From DASUPK01 sp963763955 (GTDB lineage: Bacteria; Actinomycetota; Thermoleophilia; Solirubrobacterales; 70-9): 64,000 bases of DNA. Within the stretch, counting starts at the first letter, position 1, and each line of letters starts with the position of its first letter. A program made the position numbers and the translations under genes. The stretch lies in NCBI GenBank assembly GCA_963763955.1, contig CAVXQP010000024.1, positions 62,001 through 126,000 on the forward strand, in the 5' to 3' direction. The notes under the pieces were generated by a model. The model did no database searches. It saw only the letters and a list, made by a program, of their open reading frames with translations, and had not been told where the DNA came from. Of this stretch, positions 16,975 to 25,347 are shown piece after piece.

Positions 16975-18120
16975 CTAGCTGATCCCGGCCTGCTGGCACG
17001 CCGACTGGAACTGCGCGGTGCAGACCTCGGTCGGTGTCCAGTAGCCATCGGATCCGATGAGCTTCTGGCCGCCATACTCCGCGGCTGAGACGCTCGACGT
17101 TCCCGATCCGCCGTCCTTCGTCACCGCAACCGGGGTGAGGAGGAAGGACGGGACATCGGTCGACCCGTTGTTGGTCTTCGTCTGCGGAACCGGAAGACCA
17201 GTGGTCGGAACCGGCTTGCCCTGAGCGAGGGCCACGGCGATCTTCGCCGCGGTCTGGGCCTCAGGCTGGGTCGCCTTGTAGACGGTCATGTACTGATCCC
17301 CGGTGAGGATCCGCTGGACCGCCTCCAGCTCGGCGTCCTGACCGGTGGTCGGGACCGTCTTCGGATCGACGCCGGCAGCCTGCATCGCGGCGATCGCGCC
17401 GCCTGCGGTGCCGTCGTTCATCGCGTAGACGCCCTTGAACCCGGTCTTGCCGAGGGCCGTGATCGCCTGATCCATCTCTGTCTGGGCCTGATCCGGGCTC
17501 CAGTCAGGCGTGTCGTACTCCTTCGCCACCTGGACGCCCGCCTGGCTGAAGGCCGAGGCAGCGCCCTGGCCGAACAGCTTGGCGTTGTTGTCCGTCGGCG
17601 AGCCGTTGATCCGCACGATCGGCCCGTTCGGGTTGCCGTCGGTCTTCAGCTTTGTTGCCAGGGTGTCACCCTGCAGCTGGCCGACCTTGACGTTGTCGAA
17701 CGAGACATACGCGTTGACGTCCGGGCTGTCCAGAACCAGACGGTCATAGCTGACCACCGGCACGTTCTGCTGCTTCGCCAGCTGCACCATCGATGCGGCG
17801 GACGTGGAGTCCACCGGATCCAGGACGACGACATCGGCGCCATCCGTGAGCGCCGCTTCCATCTGGCTCTGCTGCTGCGACGCATCCTGGTTGGCGTTGC
17901 TGTAGATCAGGTCGCAGTCCGAGCAGGCGTTCTTCATCGCCGCCTCGAACTCCGGGTGATCGTGAGCCTCGTACCGGGTTGTTTTCGACTCGGGCAGGAG
18001 GAGCGCGATCTTCGGTCCTCCACCCCCTCCGCCGCCACCACAGGCGGCGAGGCCGAGCCCGATCGTTGCCGCCGCAATGCCCATCATCGCGGCGCGGGCC
18101 CACCTCCTTGACTTCGCCAT
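16975..18120 (-). CDS. Sugar ABC transporter substrate-binding lipoprotein (XylF-like)
   Basis: About 381 residues. The signal peptide ends in a lipobox (LGLAAC) followed by a Gly stretch, so the mature protein is lipid-anchored. The periplasmic-binding-protein-1 fold shows xylose-type features: KIALLLPESKTTRYEAHDHP, ADVVVLDPVDSTSAASMVQL and TTGQDAELEAVQRILTGDQY. ATG at 18120 is chosen for its GGAGGT site 8 nt upstream. Xylose is the most likely ligand by family; other pentoses are possible. Confidence 0.9.
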   Translation of the reverse strand: MAKSRRWARAAMMGIAAATIGLGLAACGGGGGGGGPKIALLLPESKTTRYEAHDHPEFEAAMKNACSDCDLIYSNANQDASQQQSQMEAALTDGADVVVLDPVDSTSAASMVQLAKQQNVPVVSYDRLVLDSPDVNAYVSFDNVKVGQLQGDTLATKLKTDGNPNGPIVRINGSPTDNNAKLFGQGAASAFSQAGVQVAKEYDTPDWSPDQAQTEMDQAITALGKTGFKGVYAMNDGTAGGAIAAMQAAGVDPKTVPTTGQDAELEAVQRILTGDQYMTVYKATQPEAQTAAKIAVALAQGKPVPTTGLPVPQTKTNNGSTDVPSFLLTPVAVTKDGGSGTSSVSAAEYGGQKLIGSDGYWTPTEVCTAQFQSACQQAGIS

Positions 18121-18184
18121 TAGAGATACCTCCATTCGGGTCGTACTCCTCTCTTTATCGCAAACTTGCTGCAGAATCCATTCG

Positions 18185-19405
18185 TCATGCCGCCGCCACC
18201 TCCCGCCACTGGGGAGGCGAGGCCAGAAAGCGCTCGGGCGGCTGCAGCACGAGGGCGAGCGCGCCGAGCAGCTCCGCCCGGTCGCCCAGGGTCCCTGGGA
18301 CCACGGTCACCTGCTCTGCTGCACTGAGGATCGCGTAGCGGCGGATCGACTCGAGAATCGGCTCGGTGATCAGTGTCCCCGCCCCGCTCATGTCCCCGCC
18401 GACGATCACCCGGTCCGGGTTGATCACGTTGCAGAGGTTCGCGACGGCGACACCGATCTCCCGCCCGGCCTCTGCGATCAGTCGCACCGCCGCGGCGTCC
18501 CCCTCCGTCGCCAGTTCGAGGAGCTCCTTGATCGAGACCGGCTCGCCCCGGCTTGCGGAGATGACCTCCGCGATCGCCCGCGCCGAGGCGACGGTCTCGA
18601 GGCAGCCCCGGTTTCCGCACCTACAGATTTCCCCGCCCGGCTGGACGACGGTGTGCCCGATCTCTCCGGCCGTTCCGCCCGTGCCGTGATAGAGCCGGCC
18701 GCCGAGCAGCAGGCCCGCGCCGACCCCGGACGAAAGCTTGATGTAGATCAGGTCGGAGAACCCCTTGCCGCTCCCCCAGACGAACTCCGCGAGAGCGCCG
18801 AGGTTCGCGTCGTTCTCGACGTGCACCGGCATGCGGAGGCGCTTGGTCATCTCGGCCGCGGCGTCGACACCGACCCAGCTGGGCAGAATCGCCGAGGACC
18901 CCACGGTCCCCGTCGCCCGGTTGATCGGCCCCGGCACGCCCATCCCGACGCCGAGCACGCGCTTGCGCTGCACCCGGGCGCGCTTCAGGACCTCATCGAC
19001 CAGGTCGGCTGCGGCGTCCAGACCCTCGGCGGCGGAGTGATCGACGTCGATATTCCTCGCGGACTCCGCCAGTACCTCGTGCGAGAGGTCGGAGACGGCG
19101 ACCCGCAGATGGGTGTGCCCGAAGTCGACACCGAGTGCGACGCCAGCCGACTTCTCGAGCGAGAGGAGCACCGGTGGGCGCCCACCCTGCTCGCCGTGGG
19201 CGACGCCGGGCGCGTCCATCTGCTCGGCGACGAGGCCGGCCTCCAGGAGATCCGAGACGATGCTCGACACCGTCGAGCGGGAAAGACCGGTGGCCCGGGC
19301 AATCTCGGCGCGGCTCGCGGTGCCCCGGCCGCGCAGGGCATCGATGACACGGCCGCGGTTCAATTCGCGAAGCGAACGAAGCGAGCCGGAATCCGCGGAC
19401 CCCAT
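18185..19405 (-). CDS. ROK-family transcriptional regulator
   Basis: About 406 residues: an N-terminal winged helix (ASRAEIARATGLSRSTVSSI) and a ROK sugar-kinase-like domain with GVDFGHTHLRVAVSD and the zinc site CRCGNRGCLE. XylR/NagC-type members repress sugar genes until the sugar binds. It lies 64 nt upstream of the transporter on the same strand, so it most likely controls it. ATG at 19405 is preferred over an in-frame GTG at 19429 because the latter lies inside a palindrome that could be its own operator. Confidence 0.9.
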   Translation of the reverse strand: MGSADSGSLRSLRELNRGRVIDALRGRGTASRAEIARATGLSRSTVSSIVSDLLEAGLVAEQMDAPGVAHGEQGGRPPVLLSLEKSAGVALGVDFGHTHLRVAVSDLSHEVLAESARNIDVDHSAAEGLDAAADLVDEVLKRARVQRKRVLGVGMGVPGPINRATGTVGSSAILPSWVGVDAAAEMTKRLRMPVHVENDANLGALAEFVWGSGKGFSDLIYIKLSSGVGAGLLLGGRLYHGTGGTAGEIGHTVVQPGGEICRCGNRGCLETVASARAIAEVISASRGEPVSIKELLELATEGDAAAVRLIAEAGREIGVAVANLCNVINPDRVIVGGDMSGAGTLITEPILESIRRYAILSAAEQVTVVPGTLGDRAELLGALALVLQPPERFLASPPQWREVAAA

Positions 19406-19420
19406 TGCCGCGGCAGCCTT

Positions 19421-19440
19421 ACGAACCACCGGCGGTTTGT
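19421..19440. promoter_or_regulatory. Candidate ROK operator palindrome
   Basis: ACGAACCACCGGCGGTTTGT matches its own reverse complement at 16 of 20 positions, with arms around AACC..CCGG..GGTT. It lies directly upstream of the ROK regulator's ATG (16 nt away), where an autoregulatory operator is expected. No identical copy was seen upstream of the sugar-binding protein gene at 18120. Confidence 0.4.
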
Positions 19441-19507
19441 CAAGTCTTTGGAGGAACTACGCCCTGAAGCCGGCCCGGTATGTCAGGGCAGCTACAAACC
19501 GCTCGAG

Positions 19508-20371
19508 TCAGCCACCCTCGGCGCCAATCCCGTGCGTCAGGCCAGGAGCGGGAGCGCTGGACCCGCCGCCCCCGCCTCCACCGCCGCCGCTCGGCGCTGG
19601 TGTGGGCGCGACCGCCTGGGTGACGGGCGGCACGTTGACGGGCGTGGCCTGACGCGCCGCCTTGGCCGCGGCCTTCCTGGCAGCCGCGTCCGCCGCGTCC
19701 GCCGCGGCCGCCGCGGCCGCCGCCGCCGCACGCTCCCGGCGCCTCTCGGCGGCCCTCCGCGCCTGAGCCGCGGCCACGTTCTCGGCGCGCGTTCGCGTCC
19801 GGTGGACTGCCGCAAGGGCGCTCGGCGCGGCCGAGACGGCCAGGGAGGGCTGCAGAGGAGAAGCGCTGCTGTGGGAACCCGAGAGCCGGCCTCCCAGGAT
19901 CAGCGCGATGAGGATATTCAGAGCCGCGACGCTTCCCCACCGCCACCGCATCGACAACCGGGGCAGGCGAAGTCTGAGGGGCGGCGACACCCCGGAGGCC
20001 GGCCTGGGCGAGCGGGCGGGCCTGGTTCGGCGGGCGAGCGCCCGGTGGATCGGGCTGGGGGCCTCGGCGGTGAGCATGGCCGCGAGCCGGGTCTGGATCT
20101 CCGCGCTCGGCGGGTGTCCCTCTTCGATCCGAGCGATGGTGGACGGATCTGTCCGGATGATCGCCGCCAGCTGCGTCTGGCTCAGCCCCCGTTTGGCACG
20201 CTGGTTCGCGACCAGGGTGCCGTAGACGGTGCTCCCCTCCGTCAGGCTCTTCTGGGAGGGAGCAAAACGGCGCCCGGCGCTCCCTCGCTCCGACTCGGAG
20301 CTGGTGCGCTCAGTCGGCGTCCTCTTGCCCGCCTTGCGCCCTGCGGCTCTGCTGCGCTTCGTGCGGCTCAC
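19508..20371 (-). CDS. XRE-type HTH transmembrane protein (copy 2)
   Basis: About 287 residues and a paralogue of the protein at 11963-12886. A basic Ser/Arg N-terminus precedes the helix-turn-helix (NQRAKRGLSQTQLAAIIRTD, then PSTIARIEEG) and one membrane helix near residue 140. An Ala/Arg-rich helical stretch with a pure Ala/Asp run comes next, then a Gly-rich end finishing LTHGIGAEGG. The HTH region is clearly shared with copy 1; the outer parts differ in composition. GTG at 20371 has AAGGGG 6 nt upstream, mirroring copy 1; TTG at 20377 is the alternative. Confidence 0.7.
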   Translation of the reverse strand: MSRTKRSRAAGRKAGKRTPTERTSSESERGSAGRRFAPSQKSLTEGSTVYGTLVANQRAKRGLSQTQLAAIIRTDPSTIARIEEGHPPSAEIQTRLAAMLTAEAPSPIHRALARRTRPARSPRPASGVSPPLRLRLPRLSMRWRWGSVAALNILIALILGGRLSGSHSSASPLQPSLAVSAAPSALAAVHRTRTRAENVAAAQARRAAERRRERAAAAAAAAAADAADAAARKAAAKAARQATPVNVPPVTQAVAPTPAPSGGGGGGGGGSSAPAPGLTHGIGAEGG

Positions 20372-20492
20372 CTTCAACCCCTTACGAAAGTCCCCGCCAA
20401 AGACTCTGCTTGAGAAATTTCATCGATTCAGAACAGAAATATGACCCCGCCGAGCCTAGCTCAAGTCGGTCGGTCGTGTCTTGGCGCTGCCT

Positions 20493-21059
20493 TCAGTTGA
20501 TGCGCGAGATACCCCCCGCGGTGGCCAGCTCGAAGGCTCTCCCGGCCTTCGGGTCGTAGACCTCGATCTGCAGATCCGTGCCGGGATACGCGATGTAGGC
20601 GTTGTGGCTTTCGGCCACGCCGGCGACCAGGCCGCCATCGGGCGTGTGCCCGGTGGTCTCGCCCGGCCTTCGGGACACCTCCTTGAGGATCTCGTAGCCC
20701 CTGGCGAGCGGGTAGGTCGCGACCGTCAGCGAGGTCCGACGTGAGCCGGCTGGCACACCGGCGTCGAGATAGCGGATGAAGATGTTGCCGTTCGGATCGA
20801 CGGTGAGCTCATGCTCGCCTGGCCGCTCTCCGGCCCAATAGACGGGATGTCCGACCGAGTTCGCGAGATCGCGCAACCCGCCGAAGCTCGCCACCACGGG
20901 CCCTTGCGCGGCCGGCCGGCCCGAGGTCGTCCGGTCGGGCCCTGTTGTGGTCGCGCCACCGGTGCCGCCGCACCCGGCGATCAACAGAAGGACCATGATG
21001 GCCGCGGCGACCCCGCTGCCAATGACCAAGGCAGTGGTGCTAGTTCGCCACCGTGGCAC
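20493..21059 (-). CDS. Secreted or lipid-anchored protein, unknown function
   Basis: 188 residues: a signal/anchor helix ending in a lipobox-like LLLIAGCGG, a Thr/Gly-rich linker, then a compact domain with ELTVDPNGNIFIRYLDAGV and YPGTDLQIEVYDPKAGRAFE. No enzyme motif is recognised. The GTG start at 21059 overlaps the end of the collagen-like gene by 20 nt; a TTG about eight codons later would avoid the overlap. Probably co-expressed with the two secreted proteins upstream. Confidence 0.65.
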   Translation of the reverse strand: MPRWRTSTTALVIGSGVAAAIMVLLLIAGCGGTGGATTTGPDRTTSGRPAAQGPVVASFGGLRDLANSVGHPVYWAGERPGEHELTVDPNGNIFIRYLDAGVPAGSRRTSLTVATYPLARGYEILKEVSRRPGETTGHTPDGGLVAGVAESHNAYIAYPGTDLQIEVYDPKAGRAFELATAGGISRIN

Positions 21060-21702
21060 AGGTCGCCCAGGCCGTGACGGTCCACGTCTCGCCGACGGTC
21101 AGGGCCGCTCCCGCTACAACTTGGGCATTGATCCTCCAGGTGTTGGCGTTCAGCGGGAAGCTCGCGGTGGCGAAGACCTTGCCGGCGTCGCCTGGGTCTG
21201 AGGTACCGATCACGTAGCCGCCGCCGAGCACGCTCTTGGCACCGCAGGTGACGTCCTGCGTCTCACTGGAGTCTGTCTGGGGCACGGACGTGCTGGTTGC
21301 GGTCCCGTACCCGCTCACACCCGGAGCACCGGGGGCACCCGGGGCACCCGGGGCACCTGGGGCACCCGGAGCTCCAGGGGTTCCCGGCAGGCCCATCGGT
21401 CCCTGGATTCCCGGTGGTCCCTGCGGGCCGCCGGGCGTCCCGGCCGGACCCCGCGGACCGGACTGGTTGATCAAGATGCCGCGCTCGTTGCCCCGGCATC
21501 TGCCGGTGTTGGAGAGCCGCAGCAAGCCCTTGCCGGGGTTCTTCGACTTGACGCAGGCCAAAAAGCCCGTCTGGGCGGGAGCGCTGCCGCTACCGAGCGC
21601 GGCGAAGGCGCAGAAGGCCGCGAGCGCGAGCAGCGCCCCGAGAAGGGTCCTATGTCGACTAGAACAAATGGCCAAAGTCCCTGAGGACTGGAAGTTAGCC
21701 AT
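21040..21702 (-). CDS. Secreted collagen-like repeat protein
   Basis: About 220 residues. A signal peptide (LLGALLALAAFCAFAALG) is followed by a short Cys-containing domain of the type found before bacterial collagen repeats (CVKSKNPGKGLLRL). About 16 Gly-X-Y triplets follow (GPRGPAGTPGGPQGPPGIQ, then GAP repeats), ending in a beta-rich domain with two Cys. The triplets should form a short triple helix, so the product is probably a trimeric surface or secreted fibre. ATG at 21702 is chosen to avoid overlapping the upstream gene. Confidence 0.8.
   Translation of the reverse strand: MANFQSSGTLAICSSRHRTLLGALLALAAFCAFAALGSGSAPAQTGFLACVKSKNPGKGLLRLSNTGRCRGNERGILINQSGPRGPAGTPGGPQGPPGIQGPMGLPGTPGAPGAPGAPGAPGAPGAPGVSGYGTATSTSVPQTDSSETQDVTCGAKSVLGGGYVIGTSDPGDAGKVFATASFPLNANTWRINAQVVAGAALTVGETWTVTAWATCATVAN
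21322..21376. repeat. 9-nt tandem repeat coding for Gly-Ala-Pro
   Basis: Six nearly identical 9-nt units (plus-strand GGGGCACCC and variants) encode the GAP triplets of the minus-strand collagen-like protein. Neighbouring copies are almost identical at third positions, a sign of recent expansion by slippage. Confidence 0.75.
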
Positions 21703-21724
21703 TTGCGGAGGATTCGGCCGCGCG

Positions 21725-22129
21725 CTAGCGCCTAAAGCGGAAGACGCGCGTATCGCTGTCCGTCGCACCCGTGGAGTCGCTCGCGGTGATCGCGGTGCGC
21801 AGCTTGGAGGCGCCGAGGTGACTCGCGATCATGAAGCGGGCCGCCTTGTTCAGGGTCAGGGTCTCTCGGCCGATCTGGCCGGCGGAGAAGATCGCCGTGT
21901 CGACGACCGGGCCCAGGTTCCGCCCCGGCAACACCAGGGTGGACTTGGCGGTCACCTGGCAGGCGTTCGCGCACACGAAGCGGTAGAGGACCCGCTTCCC
22001 AACCTTGAGCTTGCCCACGGGCCAGTAGGCGACCAGGGTGTCGTACTCGGTGGCCGCCTTGGCCCTGGCTGGAGCCAGACCGGCCGGCGCAGCGGCCGCG
22101 AGGCCTGTCAAGGCGAGGATGGCGCTCAC
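21725..22129 (-). CDS. Small secreted protein, unknown function
   Basis: 134 residues with a signal peptide (LAAAAPAGLAPARAKA) and a beta-rich domain with two Cys four residues apart (FVCANACQVTAKSTLVLPG), a likely disulphide. GKLKVGKRVLYRFVCANACQ resembles repeat units in secreted Thermoleophilia proteins with Ig-like domains. GTG at 22129 is the only sensible start. It lies 22 nt upstream of the collagen-like gene, on the same strand. Confidence 0.65.
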   Translation of the reverse strand: MSAILALTGLAAAAPAGLAPARAKAATEYDTLVAYWPVGKLKVGKRVLYRFVCANACQVTAKSTLVLPGRNLGPVVDTAIFSAGQIGRETLTLNKAARFMIASHLGASKLRTAITASDSTGATDSDTRVFRFRR

Positions 22130-22172
22130 CCCGATTCCGCTGTCCCGCGTCTCATCATGGCTTGCCTCGAGG

Positions 22173-22481
22173 TCAGTACCCGAGGGCGAACTTCGCGTCC
22201 TCGGACATCATCTCCGGGGACCAGGGCGGATCGAAGACCATCTTCGGATGGACCTTGTCGATCCCCTGCAGCTGGCCCACGAACTCGCGCATCTGCTCTG
22301 AGACCTGCGGCCCGATGGGGCACGCGGGCGTGGTCAGCGTGAAGGTGATGAAGGCCTCGGGACCCTCGATCTCGACGTCGTAGACGAGCCCGAGCGAGAC
22401 GAAATCGAGCCCCAGCTCGGGGTCGATCACCTCCTCGAGCGCCTCGTAGACGTCCTCTTCGGTTGTGGTCTCTGTTGCCAT
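22173..22481 (-). CDS. MIP18-family (DUF59) iron-sulphur assembly protein
   Basis: 102 residues of the MIP18/DUF59 fold: EALEEVIDPELGLDFVSLGL and the conserved Cys in TLTTPACPIGPQVSEQM. Relatives (SufT, PaaD, the N-terminus of ApbC/Mrp) help mature or deliver Fe-S clusters. Its ATG overlaps the stop of the 75-residue gene upstream (TGATG at 22479-22483), so they form a two-gene unit. A general Fe-S maturation role is inferred. Confidence 0.85.
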   Translation of the reverse strand: MATETTTEEDVYEALEEVIDPELGLDFVSLGLVYDVEIEGPEAFITFTLTTPACPIGPQVSEQMREFVGQLQGIDKVHPKMVFDPPWSPEMMSEDAKFALGY

Positions 22482-22708
22482 CAGAAGTTCCCGTAGGGAG
22501 CGTTTTGGACCTGCGATGAACGCGGATCCTCGGAGTGATCAGGCTTCGGCCGTGCTTCGGTGGCGGTTCCTATCGCCGCCTCGGTGGGAATCAATCCAAC
22601 CCTTACAACAGCCCAGAGGCCAGGATGTTGCTCAGCCACCAGCCAGGTCGCCTCGGGATGCTCCTCGGCGAGACGCTCACGCTCGCGTTCTGCCTGCTCT
22701 CTATCCAT
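22481..22708 (-). CDS. Small hypothetical protein
   Basis: A 75-residue protein beginning MDREQAERERERLAEEHPEA, a charged helix. A short hydrophobic strand with EQHPGLWAVVRVGL follows, then a polar tail. ATG at 22708 gives the natural N-terminus; the open frame runs much further upstream only because of codon bias on the opposite strand. Coupled to the DUF59 gene by TGATG. Family not recognised. Confidence 0.6.
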   Translation of the reverse strand: MDREQAERERERLAEEHPEATWLVAEQHPGLWAVVRVGLIPTEAAIGTATEARPKPDHSEDPRSSQVQNAPYGNF

Positions 22709-22747
22709 TCCAACAAGGATAGGGGGCCGGGCTCCAAGCCTGCCTGA

Positions 22748-23374
22748 ATGGCTCCACGAGTAACTTGCGGGGCTGTGTTCCTGCTCGTCCTCATCTTCAT
22801 CATCGTCCCGATCGCCGAGCTCTACGTGATCATCCAGGTCGGCGAGGCGATCGGGACGATCCCCACGCTGGTGCTCTTGCTCCTCGATGCCCTGCTCGGC
22901 TCGATGCTCCTTCGGCACCAGGGACGAGCCGCCTGGGTGCGTTTCAACCGAGCCATCGCCGAAGGGCGCCTTCCACACAAGGAGGTCTTCGACGGGGTCC
23001 TGATCATCCTCGGCGGGGCGTTGCTGATCACGCCCGGCTTCATCACGGACATCTTCGGGCTCGTCCTGCTGATCCCGCCTACGCGGGCGATCGTCCGAGC
23101 GATTTCCTCCCGCATCGTCCGCAGGCGGATGGCGATGGGCGAAGCGGTCTTCTGGACGATGGGTCGCACCCCGCCCCGCCGCCCGGCTCCTGAGGGCCCG
23201 GGACCCGCCCCGGGCGGACGCGATGCGCCGCCGCGAGGTCCTGCTCCGGACGACCCGTTCAGCTGGGAGGACCCGCCGCCGACCGCCCCCCGCGCCGATG
23301 ACATCGAGGGGACCGGGCATGAGATCCGGGACGAGGACGGGCTCCCGCCCGGCCGCGAGCCATTCGGCGGATGA
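22748..23374 (+). CDS. fxsA: FxsA family membrane protein
   Basis: 208 residues. The hydrophobic N-terminal two thirds carry the FxsA pattern: IVPIAELYVIIQVGEAIGTI, a segment ending in LLDALLGSMLLRHQGRAAW, and GGALLITPGFITDIFGLVLL. E. coli FxsA, when overproduced, eases F-exclusion of phage T7; its normal role is unclear. The C-terminal tail is Pro/Asp-rich and low in complexity. The next gene starts inside the stop (ATGA at 23371-23374). Confidence 0.85.
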   Translation: MAPRVTCGAVFLLVLIFIIVPIAELYVIIQVGEAIGTIPTLVLLLLDALLGSMLLRHQGRAAWVRFNRAIAEGRLPHKEVFDGVLIILGGALLITPGFITDIFGLVLLIPPTRAIVRAISSRIVRRRMAMGEAVFWTMGRTPPRRPAPEGPGPAPGGRDAPPRGPAPDDPFSWEDPPPTAPRADDIEGTGHEIRDEDGLPPGREPFGG

Positions 23375-24093
23375 ACGATCGAGGGCAACGCTTCTTCGTC
23401 TGCGGGTTCGGCGACCCAGCTGCCGGCGTGGGAGCGCTGGCCTGGGACCTCGGGGAGCCCGGCGCCCTGCTCCTGACCAAGGCCGAGGGCAGTCGGGCCG
23501 CGACGTTCGCGCTGGAGGAGGGCGGCGACGCCGCGACACTCGACATCACCGCCGAGGACACGGCCATCGAGGCGACCCTGAGCCCGCGCACCGCCGAGAT
23601 CCCGCTCGGCGACCAGGGCGGCCTTACGGTCTCCGTCTGCGTCGCTGAGGTGACCCCGAGGGACGGCTCGCAGAGCTTCCAGTGCTCCGGGCAGATCAGC
23701 CGCTGGAGCGCCGATCCCCTCGAGGGCGCAGGCACATTTCGCCAACTCGCGATCGATGCAGGTGACCAGGCGCTGCTCGTGGTTGAGGCCCGCGGGGAGC
23801 CGGGTGCGGAACACGGAGATGAGCGGACGCGGGCGTGGCTGATCCGGGGCGAGGACGACGCCCGCTTCGAGGACGCCTTCATCTCCACCCAGTACGACGG
23901 GAAGGGCGTCCCCACCCGCTTCGGCCTCGAGCTCTGGCCGGAGGAGGCCGAGCGAGCGAGCCGAGCCGCCGCCACCAGGGTCGCGGCCTCCTCCGAGGGC
24001 AGTGTCGGAGTGGGCAACGCCTGGGCGGGCCTCTTCCGCTGCCAGACCGACGGGATCCTGGGCCTCGGCAGCTACCTGCTCTGGCGCGCATGA
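23371..24093 (+). CDS. Conserved hypothetical protein
   Basis: 240 residues, soluble and acidic, mostly beta by composition, with no signal peptide or membrane helix. It begins MNDRGQRFFVCGFGDPAAGV. No catalytic motif is recognised. It overlaps both neighbours by 4 nt (ATGA), so it is made together with FxsA and the HAD phosphatase. Confidence 0.65.
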   Translation: MNDRGQRFFVCGFGDPAAGVGALAWDLGEPGALLLTKAEGSRAATFALEEGGDAATLDITAEDTAIEATLSPRTAEIPLGDQGGLTVSVCVAEVTPRDGSQSFQCSGQISRWSADPLEGAGTFRQLAIDAGDQALLVVEARGEPGAEHGDERTRAWLIRGEDDARFEDAFISTQYDGKGVPTRFGLELWPEEAERASRAAATRVAASSEGSVGVGNAWAGLFRCQTDGILGLGSYLLWRA

Positions 24094-24737
24094 GCAGACC
24101 CGACCGGATCACCACGGTGATCTCCGACTTCGGCGGCGTGCTCACCACGCCCCTCGTGCAGTCGTTTGCGGCCGTCCAGGATCAAACCGGCATTCCGATG
24201 GACGAGCTCGGCAAGGCGATGACGCGGATCGAGCTCCAGGACGGTGCCCATCCGCTCTACGAGCTCGAAAAGGGAAGGCTTACCGAGGTCGACTTCCTCG
24301 CGAAGCTCGGTGACGCGCTGGAGCCCGCCCTCGGGCACCGCCCTGAGCTGCACCGGTTCAGGGAGATCTACTTCGAGGCACTCCACCCCAACCAGCCGAT
24401 GATCGATCTGATGCGGGAGGCCGGAGCGAGCGGCCGCCGCATGGGCATGCTCACCAACAACGTCCGGGAGTGGGAGCCGCTCTGGCGCTCGAAGCTACCG
24501 GTGGACGAGATCTTCGAGGTCGTCGTGGACTCCGGATTCGTCGGCATGCGGAAGCCGGACCGCGAGATCTACGAGCTCACCCTGGAGCGGCTCAACGGTG
24601 TGCCGGCGGATCAGTGCCTCTTCATCGACGATGTCGACGTCAACTGCGCGGCAGCCGAGGAGCTCGGGATGTCCGCGGTCCACTATCGGGACAACGCTCA
24701 GGCGATCGCGGAGATCCGAGAGGCGCTGACTCTCTGA
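24090..24737 (+). CDS. HAD-superfamily hydrolase (epoxide hydrolase N-terminal/YihX type)
   Basis: 215 residues with HAD motif I ISDFGGVLTTP, motif II GMLTNN, Lys in GMRKPDREIYEL and motif IV LFIDDVDVNCAAAEELGM. The nucleophile Asp is present, but the usual second Asp of DxD is Gly, as in the YihX/soluble epoxide hydrolase N-domain branch. Probably a small-molecule phosphatase or hydrolase. ATG at 24090 overlaps the preceding stop. Confidence 0.85.
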   Translation: MSRPDRITTVISDFGGVLTTPLVQSFAAVQDQTGIPMDELGKAMTRIELQDGAHPLYELEKGRLTEVDFLAKLGDALEPALGHRPELHRFREIYFEALHPNQPMIDLMREAGASGRRMGMLTNNVREWEPLWRSKLPVDEIFEVVVDSGFVGMRKPDREIYELTLERLNGVPADQCLFIDDVDVNCAAAEELGMSAVHYRDNAQAIAEIREALTL

Positions 24738-24746
24738 ACGCCCGGA

Positions 24747-25202
24747 TCAGTTGTCCGAGCCGTAGCGGTCCCACATATAGAGCTCCATCGCCTCTCGGCA
24801 GAGCTCCATGACCCGGGGCGGCGAGAGCCACTCCAAGACCAGGTCCAGCGCGCGCTCCTCCGAGATCCCCTCCTCGAAGGCCTCCTCGCCGCGGAAGCCG
24901 GCGGCGAGCTTGAGGGCCTCGCGGCGGTTGTCGCCGAGAGAGTCGAACGCTCCCATCAGGAAGTCGCGGTTGGGCAGCGGCTGGCCGACCTGCATCGACC
25001 CGTGCCAGGCCGCGAGCATCGAGATGTCGTGCTCGTCGAGCTCGGAGATCGCCTTGGCGTAGTGCTCCTGAAGCTCCTCGTCGGGAATCTCATCGACCCA
25101 GGCGCGGACCGCCTCGCCGAGGAGCTGGCGGCGGGCCTCCCGGCCGACCGAGTCTGCAATCGCCCTGATGGCGTCAGCTGGATCTACGAAGCAAAGTGTC
25201 AT
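24747..25202 (-). CDS. Conserved hypothetical alpha-helical protein
   Basis: 151 residues, acidic and mainly helical, rich in Glu and Leu, starting MTLCFVDPADAIRAIADSVG, with no membrane segment. GGAGG lies 7 nt before the ATG at 25202. No family recognised. It stands alone between the convergent HAD gene and the divergent addB. Confidence 0.6.
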   Translation of the reverse strand: MTLCFVDPADAIRAIADSVGREARRQLLGEAVRAWVDEIPDEELQEHYAKAISELDEHDISMLAAWHGSMQVGQPLPNRDFLMGAFDSLGDNRREALKLAAGFRGEEAFEEGISEERALDLVLEWLSPPRVMELCREAMELYMWDRYGSDN

Positions 25203-25347
25203 CTCGGAGCCTCCTGCATCTGATCTGAGGCCAACTTAGACTCGCCCCCGGCGGAAAAAAACCGGCGTTGGTTTCCGCGCGTTATGCGTGACTCCATGCG
25301 TCTTTGACGCCTTGGCCGGCGCCGCGACCGCGCCTATGCTGGCTCGG

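Noticed and set aside
18077..20413. 778-residue plus-strand open frame
   Set aside because: Antisense to the ROK regulator and HTH-membrane gene; no recognisable protein features.
21236..22342. Plus-strand collagen-like GAP repeats in a 368-residue frame
   Set aside because: The GGTGCC/GGGGCACCC repeat reads as Gly-Ala-Pro on both strands. Only the minus frame has a signal peptide and flanking Cys domains.
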